Part shown: one piece after another, positions 1 through 6,570 of the stretch
Position numbering within the stretch: position 1 is the stretch's first letter
Layout of the letters: every line of letters starts with the position of its first letter
DNA from: a bacterium
GTDB taxonomy: Bacteria > ARS69
Direction of reading: 5' to 3'
Assembly (NCBI GenBank): GCA_025774865.1
Contig: JALGZO010000471.1
Location: 1 to 7,463 of the forward strand
DNA: 7,463 nt
Program-made: the position numbers and the translations under genes
The notes under the pieces: model-generated
What the model saw: the letters and a program-made list of their open reading frames with translations, nothing else
The model's database searches: none
Told to the model about the DNA's origin: nothing

Positions 1-1281
1 CACGAACCTCCGCGGGAGCTCGGCGAGCTCCGTGCCGTCGAGTCGGATCGAACCTGACTCGTAGTCGTAGAGCCGCAACAGGAGCTGCACGATGGCGGAC
101 TTGCCGGACCCGGGCGGGCCGAGCAGCGCGAGCGTCTGACCCGGTTCGATCGAAAAGGAGACGTCGTGGAGGACATCGCCGGCGCCGCCGTCGAACGCGA
201 AGCGGAGGCTCTTCACCTCGATCGCGCCGTGCAGCCGGGCCGGCTCGCCGTTCGCGGATAGCCACTCCGGGGCGGTCGTGCTCGACTCCTCGGGTTCCTC
301 GAGGATCTCCCGCAGGCGTCCGAGCGAGACCATCGCCTTTCCGGTGTCGCTGAGGACGCGGCCGAGGTGCCTGACCGGCCACATCACGATGTTCTCGTAC
401 GTCACGAATGCGAACAGCGTCCCGACGCTGATCGCGCCTTCCAACGTCCACCACGCCCCGACGATCAGCGTCAGCCCGATCTGTCCCATGCACAGCAAGT
501 CCGACAGCGACCAATACGTGGCGAGCAGCTCGATCAGACGATTCGTCCGGTCTCGGAACTGCACGTTCTTCGCGGCGAATTTCTCGCACTCGAAGTCTTG
601 TCGTGCGAACGCCCGTACGACGCGAACCCCCGTGAGGTTCTCCTGGAGCACGGTCGTCATCGCGCCTTCGGCCTCGTCCGAAAGCAGGAAGCGATTCTGG
701 ATCCGCCCGAAGAAGGTGACCGCGAACGCGATGATCACGGGGAAGAGAGCCAGCGCGACGAACGTCATACGCACGTCGAGCCAGAGCATCACCGGAATCA
801 CGGTCAGCAGCAGCAGAATCGCCCGTCCGATCTCGACGACCTCCGCCGCCAGGAAGATCCGGATCGTCTCCACGTCCGACGTGCACCTTTGGACGAGGTC
901 GCCCGTGTCCGCGCGGTCGTGATACGCGCAGGGAAGGCGTTCCAGGTGTCTCACGAGGCGATCCCGGACCCCCCGCACGATGGACTCCGACGCGACCGCG
1001 GCCCAGCGCCCGCGCAGGTACTGGAACAGCCCCGCGAGAACCGTCAGGAGCACGATGGCCGCCGCCGCCAGCCCCAGCGCCGCGGCCGTACCCACCGAGT
1101 CGCCGAGGCGAGAGAAGAAGGCCTCCTCGCCGCCCAGCAACCCGTCGATGACGCTCTTCGAGACGAGGGGCACCCCGAACAAGAAGACATTCGACAGACC
1201 CATCGCGAGGATCGCGACCCCGTACCGGAGTCGCTGCCCCTGCGTGAGCTCCCAGAGTGTCCGATGTGGATCGAGTTTCAC
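1..1281 (-). CDS. ABC exporter half-transporter (MsbA/BmrCD-like), C-terminus beyond window
   Basis: Fused membrane domain plus nucleotide-binding domain of a type IV ABC exporter, expected in the inner membrane and to work as a dimer exporting lipids, drugs or peptides. The visible 427 residues contain about six hydrophobic segments (roughly 20-42, 66-88, 148-168, 171-191, 255-277, 283-300), the family-typical stretch LQENLTGVRVVRAFARQ (211-227), then the ATPase domain starting near 352 with Walker A GPPGSGKS at 388-395 (K394). F363 sits where the A-loop aromatic residue is expected. The Q-loop, signature, Walker B and H-loop lie outside the window, so I cannot say whether the ATPase site is canonical or degenerate, as it is in one half of many heterodimers. 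The GTG start is chosen because GGAGG lies 8 bases upstream; the frame stays open further up, with a TTG 30 bases earlier that has no SD. The partner half, if there is one, would lie off the left edge. The substrate cannot be inferred. Confidence 0.95.
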   Translation of the reverse strand, partial: MKLDPHRTLWELTQGQRLRYGVAILAMGLSNVFLFGVPLVSKSVIDGLLGGEEAFFSRLGDSVGTAAALGLAAAAIVLLTVLAGLFQYLRGRWAAVASESIVRGVRDRLVRHLERLPCAYHDRADTGDLVQRCTSDVETIRIFLAAEVVEIGRAILLLLTVIPVMLWLDVRMTFVALALFPVIIAFAVTFFGRIQNRFLLSDEAEGAMTTVLQENLTGVRVVRAFARQDFECEKFAAKNVQFRDRTNRLIELLATYWSLSDLLCMGQIGLTLIVGAWWTLEGAISVGTLFAFVTYENIVMWPVRHLGRVLSDTGKAMVSLGRLREILEEPEESSTTAPEWLSANGEPARLHGAIEVKSLRFAFDGGAGDVLHDVSFSIEPGQTLALLGPPGSGKSAIVQLLLRLYDYESGSIRLDGTELAELPRRFV

Positions 1282-1308
1282 GGCCGCGGCCTCCGTCGGT
1301 GCCCCTTG

Positions 1309-1339
1309 CAAACAAAAACCCGCTCGGCGGGGGAGCGGG
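1309..1339 (-). terminator. Intrinsic terminator B in the exporter leader
   Basis: Read on the minus strand, a perfect 7-bp stem (CCCGCTC / GAGCGGG, 7-base loop CCCCGCC) is followed at once by TTTTTGTTTG. This is a textbook Rho-independent terminator. On the plus strand the stem is followed by TACGTAC, so it works in the minus direction only. It lies about 28 bases before the exporter GTG, with no long gene upstream to terminate, so it probably attenuates transcription into the exporter. Confidence 0.75.
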
Positions 1340-1351
1340 TACGTACAGGGC

Positions 1352-1388
1352 AAAAACGACGAAACCCGCTCGGTCGGCGAGCGGGCTT
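1352..1388 (-). terminator. Intrinsic terminator A in the exporter leader (near-copy of B)
   Basis: Minus-strand stem of 8 bp (CCCGCTCG / CGAGCGGG, loop CCGAC), extendable by AAG against TTT, followed by TTTCGTCGTTTTT. Its arms are the same sequence as those of the terminator 12 bases further on. The 3' arm of A can therefore pair with the 5' arm of B, which would disrupt both terminators. This gives the four-arm 1:2, 3:4 versus 2:3 layout of classical attenuators. Terminator-like orientation is seen directly; alternative pairing in vivo is inference. Confidence 0.7.
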
Positions 1389-1393
1389 GCAGG

Positions 1394-1409
1394 CTGGCTC
1401 TATCGCCAG
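1394..1409 (-). other. Small leader hairpin upstream of terminator A
   Basis: CTGGC / GCCAG stem with loop GATAGA, between the short leader ORF and terminator A. Its 5' arm (CTGGCG) is also complementary to CGCCAG at 1502-1507, near the predicted transcription start, so a competing long-range pairing is possible. A 5-bp stem is weak evidence alone; it is listed because of its place in the leader. Confidence 0.35.
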
Positions 1410-1430
1410 GGTGAGATCAAGTCCACTCGC

Positions 1431-1481
1431 TCAATCGTGTCCGGTATTTCCCGGAACCTTGTCGGTGAGTCGAATGAACAT
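1431..1481 (-). CDS. Candidate 16-residue leader peptide upstream of ABC exporter
   Basis: ATG-initiated ORF encoding MFIRLTDKVPGNTGHD then TGA, with a purine-rich Shine-Dalgarno (GGAG within AGGAGAGAG) 9 bases before the start. It sits in order behind a candidate promoter and ahead of two tandem terminators and the exporter gene, the usual layout for a leader peptide controlling attenuation. No amino acid is enriched, so it does not look like an amino-acid biosynthesis attenuator. An antibiotic- or translation-responsive leader such as bmrB upstream of bmrCD in Bacillus subtilis is the closest known analogy. The stop codon lies about 45 bases before the first terminator arm, further than a stalled ribosome would cover, which weakens a simple stalling model. 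A chance ORF remains possible. Confidence 0.45.
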   Translation of the reverse strand: MFIRLTDKVPGNTGHD

Positions 1482-1513
1482 CGCTTCTCTCTCCTGGTGG
1501 GCTGGCGACACGG

Positions 1514-1542
1514 AAGATACGAAACTCCCCCGGTGAGCGCAA
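1514..1542 (-). promoter_or_regulatory. Candidate sigma-70-type promoter for the exporter leader
   Basis: On the minus strand, TTGCGC and TATCTT are separated by exactly 17 bases (3/6 and 4/6 matches to the -35 and -10 consensus). Transcription would begin near 1507, about 26 bases before the leader ATG. The match is moderate; its position immediately upstream of a well-spaced SD and ORF is the main support. The spacer overlaps a C5/G5 inverted repeat (1524-1550) that could be an operator or a chance structure. Confidence 0.4.
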
Positions 1543-1585
1543 GGGGGAAGTCGCGGCCTGTCGGTCGGGAAGCCGCCGAGTTAAG

Positions 1586-3595
1586 ATGCATGCCATGTCC
1601 CGCCTGCCCTGGAGCTTCGTTTCCGTACGCATCGCCGCGGTCGCCGGCCTGACGCTGGTCTCGTGCGCTCGGGGCCCCGACTCGGGGTCCCTCGCCGGAT
1701 GGAACGTCCTGCTGATCACCGTCGACACCCTCCGCGCCGACCGGCTCGGCTTCGCCGGGTACGAGCCGGCGGAGACGCCCATCCTCGATGCCTTCGCGGG
1801 TGACGGCGTCGTCTTCGAGAACGCGATCTCTTCCGCTCCGGTCACCCTTCCTTCGCACGCCAGCCTCATGACGGGGCGGTACCCGCCGGGGCACGGGGCG
1901 CTCGACAACGCGTACTACTCCCTTCCGGATGACGTCCCGACGCTGGCGACGGTGTTGCGGACGGCGGGGTACGAGACCGCCGCCATCGTCGGGGCCTACG
2001 TCCTCCACGGGCAGTTCGGCCTCGATGCCGGCTTCGACCGGTACGACGACTTCTTTCGCCAACCTCGCCCGGACGAGTGGGAGCCGCGCGAGCGCCGCGC
2101 CGGGGAGGTGAGCGCGCGGGCGGGGGAGTGGCTCGCGGGGCGGAAGAACGATCGTCCCTTCTTCCTGTGGGTCCACATGTTCGATCCGCACTCGCCCTAC
2201 GATCCGCCACCGCCGTTCAACTCCCGCTTCGCCGCGCGCCCGTACGACGGCGAGATTGCATACACCGACCGCGCGATCGGGACGCTCCTGGAGTCGTTGG
2301 ACGGGGCCGGGTTCGGAGACCGGACGATGGTCGTCGTCACGGCCGATCATGGTGAGGGATTCGGCGACGGAGGGGAGAAGACTCACGGCCTGCTGCTGCG
2401 CACGAGCACCCTGCGGGTGCCGCTCCTGCTCCGGGCCCCGGGCGTGTTGCCGGCCGGTCGGCGAGTCGAGGGGCTGGTGTCGACGGTGGACCTGATGCCG
2501 ACGGTGCTCGATCTGCTCGGGGTGGACACACCGACGGGGGTCGACGGCTCGAGCATCGCGGGCGCGATCCGCACCGGCCGGGCGGAGGGCCGACGCGCCT
2601 ATTCCGAAACCCGGCTGCCCGCGAACATCTTCGGCTGGTCGATGCTGGCGGGGTCGCGCAACGACCGCTGGGCCTGGGTTCGGGGTCCGATCCCGGAGCT
2701 CTATGATCTGGATTCGGATCCGGGGCAAACTCGGAGCCTGCACGCGGAGCGGCCGGAGAAGGCGTCGGACCTGGATCGGGACGTGGAGCGAGTGCTCGGA
2801 GCTTCGCGAGGGGGGACGACCGCGCGCGCTCTCTCGTCGGAGGAGGTGGACGCTCTGCGTGCGCTCGGGTACGCGTACGGCTCGGAGGCCCCGAAGCCGT
2901 CGGGCGCGGACCCCAAGGAACGCCTGCCGCTGTGGAACCGATTCGATGGACTGCGAGATGTCTTCGAAGCCGGTCGCTACGCAGAGGCGGCGATCGGACT
3001 CGAAGAGCTCTTGAACGAGGATCCCGGGAACTACGAGGCGCGTACGCTGCTCGGGCGGGCGCTCGTGAGAGCGGGCCGGGTCGAAGAGGGGCTCCGCGAA
3101 TTCCAGGCTCTGCTCGAAGCGGGAAGGGCCCGCGGCCGGACGGGCGCGATCTTCGCGCACGCTCTCACCGATGCGGGCCATCCCGAGGAGGCCGAGACTC
3201 TCCTGCGGGTGCTTTGCCGCAGCGAGCCGGAGGATGTGGACCACCCGTTCAATCTCGGGGTATTGCTCTTGAAGCAGGGTCGTTGGAAAGAAGCCCGGGC
3301 CGCCTACGAAGAGGCCCATCGTCTCGGCCCGGAAGCGATCCACGTGCTCGCGCACCTCTCAATTTCCCTCTCGGTCGGGGCCGATCCGGATTCGGCCCGG
3401 GCCGTGGATCTGATCGATCGCGCCGTCGAGCTGGCTCGGGAGGACGATCGTCCGTTGCTGGCGAAGGCGAAGGTCCTGTCGAACGTGGGCAGAACGGAGG
3501 ACGCGCGGAGTCTCCTGCGGGAGCTCGCGGCACGTCGGACGCTTCACGGGGTCACGAAGAAGGAAGTGGCGAAGGTCATGCGGGAGATCGGATGA
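1586..3595 (+). CDS. Sulfatase-fold lipoprotein with C-terminal TPR domain, Thr in nucleophile position
   Basis: Alkaline-phosphatase-superfamily metalloenzyme of the sulfatase-like hydrolase/transferase group, probably envelope-anchored: a hydrophobic N-terminal stretch ends in the lipobox LVSC (C27). The sulfatase domain spans about 38-375, with VDTLRADRL (metal-binding D47), TLPSHASLMTG (87-97), HMFDPHSPYD (197-206) and TADHGEGFGD (252-261; D254, H255), then H267. Where formylglycine sulfatases have C/S-x-P-S-R, this has T87-L-P-S-H, so it cannot be activated to formylglycine and may use Thr directly, as phosphoethanolamine and phosphoglycerol transferases do. A linker LSSEEVDALRALGYA (417-431) leads to TPR-like helical repeats from about 450 to 655. 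First gene of a three-gene operon. Start is uncertain: no strong SD precedes ATG 1586, and M4 (1595) is an alternative. Substrate unknown. Confidence 0.9.
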   Translation: MHAMSRLPWSFVSVRIAAVAGLTLVSCARGPDSGSLAGWNVLLITVDTLRADRLGFAGYEPAETPILDAFAGDGVVFENAISSAPVTLPSHASLMTGRYPPGHGALDNAYYSLPDDVPTLATVLRTAGYETAAIVGAYVLHGQFGLDAGFDRYDDFFRQPRPDEWEPRERRAGEVSARAGEWLAGRKNDRPFFLWVHMFDPHSPYDPPPPFNSRFAARPYDGEIAYTDRAIGTLLESLDGAGFGDRTMVVVTADHGEGFGDGGEKTHGLLLRTSTLRVPLLLRAPGVLPAGRRVEGLVSTVDLMPTVLDLLGVDTPTGVDGSSIAGAIRTGRAEGRRAYSETRLPANIFGWSMLAGSRNDRWAWVRGPIPELYDLDSDPGQTRSLHAERPEKASDLDRDVERVLGASRGGTTARALSSEEVDALRALGYAYGSEAPKPSGADPKERLPLWNRFDGLRDVFEAGRYAEAAIGLEELLNEDPGNYEARTLLGRALVRAGRVEEGLREFQALLEAGRARGRTGAIFAHALTDAGHPEEAETLLRVLCRSEPEDVDHPFNLGVLLLKQGRWKEARAAYEEAHRLGPEAIHVLAHLSISLSVGADPDSARAVDLIDRAVELAREDDRPLLAKAKVLSNVGRTEDARSLLRELAARRTLHGVTKKEVAKVMREIG

Positions 3596-4188
3596 GGCGG
3601 GCCACGTCGCCAACGGCGATCTCCCTCCGTTGCGCCACCTCACCCGAGTGGGTGCCCACGGTTCTTGCCGACTTCGACACCTTCCTCGTGGATCACGCGG
3701 CCTGCGAGCGGAAGGCGTCGGCGACGGGGATGCTCTTCGTCGTGCGCTACCCGGACCGGCCGGCGTTGATCGGGCCGCTCATCGATTTCGCCCGGGAGGA
3801 GCTCGAGCACTTTCACGAGGTGTGGAAGATCGTCTCGGCTCGAGGTCTCCAGCTACGGCGGGACCGCCCCGACGATTACGCGCGGGCCCTGCTCGAAGGT
3901 GCACGCCACGGCCGGGACGAGCGCCTTCTCGACCGGCTCCTCATCGCCGGGATCCTGGAGGCCCGCGGCTGCGAGCGCTTCGGCCTCTTGTCGAACGCCC
4001 TGGAAGAGGAGGAGCTGCACGAGTTCTATCGAGACCTCGTTCGGGCGGACGCCCGCCACCAGCGTCTCTTCTTCGATCTGGCACGCGAATACTTCGACGA
4101 CGACATCGTCCGCGAGCGCAGTGAAGTCCTCCTGGAGCTCGAGGCCGACATCGTGACGCGGCTCCCGGTCCGGCCGGCGCTCTACTGA
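3592..4188 (+). CDS. miaE: MiaE-type tRNA-(ms2io6A37) hydroxylase, non-haem diiron
   Basis: Cytoplasmic O2-dependent diiron monooxygenase that, in characterised members, hydroxylates the isopentenyl group of ms2i6A at position 37 of tRNAs reading UNN codons. The 198 residues show the ferritin-like ligand pattern: E39 in ACERKA, E70/H73 in EELEHF, E123 in ILEARGCERF, and H156 in the last helix. The family usually ends with an E-x-x-H pair (as in SEARH), from memory; here the residue three before H156 is Asp (D153 in ADARH). The length matches the shorter class of MiaE (about 200 residues). Its ATG overlaps the upstream stop in ATGA, implying translational coupling with the sulfatase-like gene, and the glycosyltransferase follows after 2 bases. 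The substrate would need MiaA and MiaB, which are not in this window. Identification rests on family motifs and is strong; the operon context is unusual. Confidence 0.9.
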   Translation: MRRATSPTAISLRCATSPEWVPTVLADFDTFLVDHAACERKASATGMLFVVRYPDRPALIGPLIDFAREELEHFHEVWKIVSARGLQLRRDRPDDYARALLEGARHGRDERLLDRLLIAGILEARGCERFGLLSNALEEEELHEFYRDLVRADARHQRLFFDLAREYFDDDIVRERSEVLLELEADIVTRLPVRPALY

Positions 4189-4190
4189 CG

Positions 4191-5501
4191 GTGTCCGCCC
4201 CGCCGCCGCCCACCGCACTCTCGAAACCCCTTCGCAAGTACCTGACGACGTGGGCCGAGCCGGAAACCCGTCTCGCGGCCGACGTGCCCGGTCCGTACGA
4301 GAACGTTCTCGTCATTCCCGTTCTCCGCGAACAGGCGTCGTTCTTGGACGGGGTGCGTCCGGCCGTCGAAGGCGCGCCGGGCGCGACGCTCGTGATCGTC
4401 GTCGTGAACGCCGCGGAAGACGCGAGTGCCGAAGCGCACTCGACCAACGCCGAGATGATCGAGAGGCTTCGGCACGCGGGCCGGGTGACGCGCGAGTGGC
4501 CGGACGCGGGCGCGTCCTTCCTCGGGAGCGGGGCGGGCGCCGATCTCCTGGTGATCGATCGCGCGAGCGAGGGGCGACGACTGCCGGCCGGAGAGGGGGT
4601 CGGCCGGGCGCGCAAGATCGGTTCCGACGTGGCGCTGTCCCTGCGAGTGGCGGGGCGCCTCGCGTCGGAGTGGATCCACGCCTCGGACGCCGACGCCGTG
4701 CAGCCGCCGGATCGCTTCGCCGCCGCCGAGGCCGCGGGCGCGCCGGGTGTCGTCGCGGTCACGCACCCGTTTCGGCACACGCCGTCCGGCGACGATGCCC
4801 TGGACGATGCTCTTCGCCGTTACGAGCACTCGCTCCGTTACTGGGTTCAGGGGCTCGAGTGGGCTGGCTCCCCCTACGCGTTTCACGCCGTGGGAAGCAC
4901 GCTCGCGGTGCGCGCGGAGGACTACGCGCGGGTCCGGGGATTCCCGGATCGGGAGGCGGGGGAGGATTTCTACTTGCTCAACAAGCTCGCGAAACTCGGC
5001 CGCGTCGCGGCGGCCGGCGGCGCCCCCGTGCAGATCCGCGGTCGCCTCTCGGATCGTGTGCCCTTCGGGACCGGTCGCGCCATCCGCCGCATCCTCGACG
5101 ACGATGCGCGCGGCGAGCCGTTCCGGCTCTACCATCCGGTGTGCTTCCGGCTCTTGAAACGCTGGCTCGTCGCCGCGGAGAAGTGGGCACGGGAAGGGGA
5201 GGATGCGATCGAGTGCGCCACCCGCGACCTCCCGATCGCCGAGGCCGGCGCTCTGGCCGAGGCGCTCGACGCCGCCGGCGCCCGCCGCCACCTCGCGGCG
5301 ATCCATGAGCACCACGGGCGCGGCGATCTGCTTCGTCCGTTCCACACCTGGTTCGACGGCTTCCGAACGCTCAAGCTCGTTCACGCCATCCGCGACCGCG
5401 GCTACGCCGGATTGAAATGGAGGGAGGCGCTCGAGTCCGCGCCGTTCGTCACGGCCGAGGCGTCGAAAGCTCCGCCACCCGCCGGCGCTCAGCGAGCGTG
5501 A
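4191..5501 (+). CDS. GT-A fold glycosyltransferase, family 2-like
   Basis: A 436-residue soluble, probably inverting, nucleotide-sugar-dependent glycosyltransferase. Visible: the opening beta strand NVLVIPVLRE (38-47), a divalent-metal DxD-type motif in HASDADAVQPP (D166-A-D168), an acceptor-side region GSTLAVRAEDYARVRGFP (235-252), and the catalytic-base type GEDFYLLNKL (257-266; E258, D259), followed by DRVPFGTG (288-295). A roughly 140-residue helical, charged C-terminal region follows without membrane segments, so it is not a processive synthase. GTG start 2 bases after the miaE stop, without a clear SD, suggests coupled translation. An unusually long insert (about 75-150) separates the first strand from the DxD motif. 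Its last 53 bases overlap the convergent membrane-protein gene. Sugar and acceptor cannot be predicted. Confidence 0.8.
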   Translation: MSAPPPPTALSKPLRKYLTTWAEPETRLAADVPGPYENVLVIPVLREQASFLDGVRPAVEGAPGATLVIVVVNAAEDASAEAHSTNAEMIERLRHAGRVTREWPDAGASFLGSGAGADLLVIDRASEGRRLPAGEGVGRARKIGSDVALSLRVAGRLASEWIHASDADAVQPPDRFAAAEAAGAPGVVAVTHPFRHTPSGDDALDDALRRYEHSLRYWVQGLEWAGSPYAFHAVGSTLAVRAEDYARVRGFPDREAGEDFYLLNKLAKLGRVAAAGGAPVQIRGRLSDRVPFGTGRAIRRILDDDARGEPFRLYHPVCFRLLKRWLVAAEKWAREGEDAIECATRDLPIAEAGALAEALDAAGARRHLAAIHEHHGRGDLLRPFHTWFDGFRTLKLVHAIRDRGYAGLKWREALESAPFVTAEASKAPPPAGAQRA

Positions 5502-6519
5502 GAAACGCGATCGCCACGAGAATGAGGGCCAGCGAGATCCAGTCGCGAGTCGCGGGGAACCGTCCGCCGAATCCCCAGTAAAAGACGAGGGTGGCGGTCG
5601 TCCCCGCGATCAGGGACGTCAGCCGGTTCACGAGACCCGCGAACGTGGCCGTCCGACCCTGGAACAGGAAGAGGAACACCGAGAAGAACGCCGCCCCTCC
5701 GAAGGGGATCCCGGAGATCAGTGCCCACTTCCAGAGCGGGTGCGGGATCCGGATCGCGTCGCGGTACCCCTCGATCACCTCGCCCGATCCGATCGTGTGG
5801 AAGAAGAGGAGACTCGCCAGCGTGAGTGTGGCGCTGGCGGCGAGTTGCTCGATCCCGAAGAACGGCCGATTGTCCTGCTTTCCGCCCCGGCCGTGCGTGT
5901 TCTTGTAGTAGTTCATGATGTAGATCCGGATCGAGTAGGCCACAATGTAGCTTCCGAGGATCGACAGAGCGGGGACCGACCGCAAGAAGTCGAAACCACC
6001 TTCGCGCGCAAAGAGGACGTGCACCCCGACGGCGGCGATCGCAAAGAGCACCGCGACGTTCTCCTCCCAGTACACCGTCTTGTCGAGGAGACCCTGTCGG
6101 ATCTGGATCGCGTCGACGACGCGACTGATCACGATGACGCTGCCGCGCATGATCACCATCGCGACCATGACGGAGATCGGAAGCGTGTACATCAAGGTCG
6201 TGGTGGGAATGACGACCGCAGTGCAGACCCCGGACGGCACCAGGTAGAGAAGCTCGCCCGGGAAGCGAACCGGCCCGAGGCGCATCGGGTGCAACGACTC
6301 GAGCCGCCACCAGCGCAGCGCGACCACGACGCCGAGTACGACGGTCGCCGACCCTCCCGTGCTGTAGACGAGATACTCGATTCCGCTGAGCCCCGGAAAG
6401 CCGAGCTCGGGCCGCCCCAGGAAGAACTTCACCGAGACGCCGGTCAGGACATAGAAGAAGAAGTACCCGAGACAGAGCTGGATGAGACGGCCGGTCGACC
6501 CGGCGGCGGTGCGCCACAT
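5449..6519 (-). CDS. Ten-helix membrane protein, DMT/EamA-transporter-like
   Basis: A 356-residue integral membrane protein with about ten hydrophobic helices (near 11-31, 50-69, 88-108, 115-134, 151-171, 183-204, 225-242, 263-284, 291-316, 328-343) and short charged ends. Length, helix count and the segment TLPISVMVAMVIMRGSVIVISRVVD (112-136), which resembles the fourth helix of drug/metabolite transporters, suggest a divergent DMT-superfamily permease; this is inference, since no diagnostic motif is conserved enough to be certain. A polar loop (205-222, KNTHGRGGKQDNRPFF) separates the two halves. ATG 6519 is chosen because the hydrophobic sequence starts there and an earlier in-frame ATG would run through the divergent dehydrogenase gene. 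There is no proper SD; GGGG touches the ATG, in line with a leaderless transcript. Substrate unknown. Confidence 0.75.
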   Translation of the reverse strand: MWRTAAGSTGRLIQLCLGYFFFYVLTGVSVKFFLGRPELGFPGLSGIEYLVYSTGGSATVVLGVVVALRWWRLESLHPMRLGPVRFPGELLYLVPSGVCTAVVIPTTTLMYTLPISVMVAMVIMRGSVIVISRVVDAIQIRQGLLDKTVYWEENVAVLFAIAAVGVHVLFAREGGFDFLRSVPALSILGSYIVAYSIRIYIMNYYKNTHGRGGKQDNRPFFGIEQLAASATLTLASLLFFHTIGSGEVIEGYRDAIRIPHPLWKWALISGIPFGGAAFFSVFLFLFQGRTATFAGLVNRLTSLIAGTTATLVFYWGFGGRFPATRDWISLALILVAIAFLTLAERRRVAELSTPRP

Positions 6520-6525
6520 CCCCGT

Positions 6526-6554
6526 GCAGTAGCGGTTGCGGGACGTCGCGTCAA
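6526..6554 (-). promoter_or_regulatory. Candidate promoter for the membrane-protein gene, leaderless spacing
   Basis: On the minus strand TTGACG (5/6 match) and TACTGC (weak, 3/6) are separated by exactly 17 bases. The -10 ends 6 bases before the ATG, so transcription would start at or next to the A of the start codon. Together with the absence of an SD this suggests a leaderless mRNA. Confidence 0.35.
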
Positions 6555-6570
6555 GGAGTGGGATTTCGCG

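Noticed and set aside
367-1536. 389-residue plus-strand open frame across the exporter region
   Set aside because: Its composition (Arg, Asp, His, Gln, Pro) is that of an antisense shadow; the minus strand encodes an unambiguous ABC exporter with Walker A.
1474-1536. Plus-strand 20-residue ORF containing two adjacent Trp codons, ahead of a C5/G5 hairpin, possibly a leader of the sulfatase gene
   Set aside because: The spacing to the next gene is short, the hairpin lacks a U-tract on this strand, and no Trp-related gene follows. The minus-strand leader explains the region better, but this is not excluded.
1400-3355. 651-residue minus-strand open frame opposite the sulfatase gene
   Set aside because: It is rich in Arg, Pro and Ala with no domain or hydrophobic pattern, typical of antisense frames in GC-rich DNA; the plus strand here has clear family motifs.
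2932-3591. Upstream extension of the miaE frame
   Set aside because: The extension lies wholly inside the sulfatase/TPR gene in another frame and has no MiaE similarity; the ATGA overlap gives the normal start.
5486-5498. CGCTC/GAGCG hairpin at the end of the glycosyltransferase gene
   Set aside because: There is no U-tract on either strand and it lies in coding sequence, so it is not supported as a terminator.
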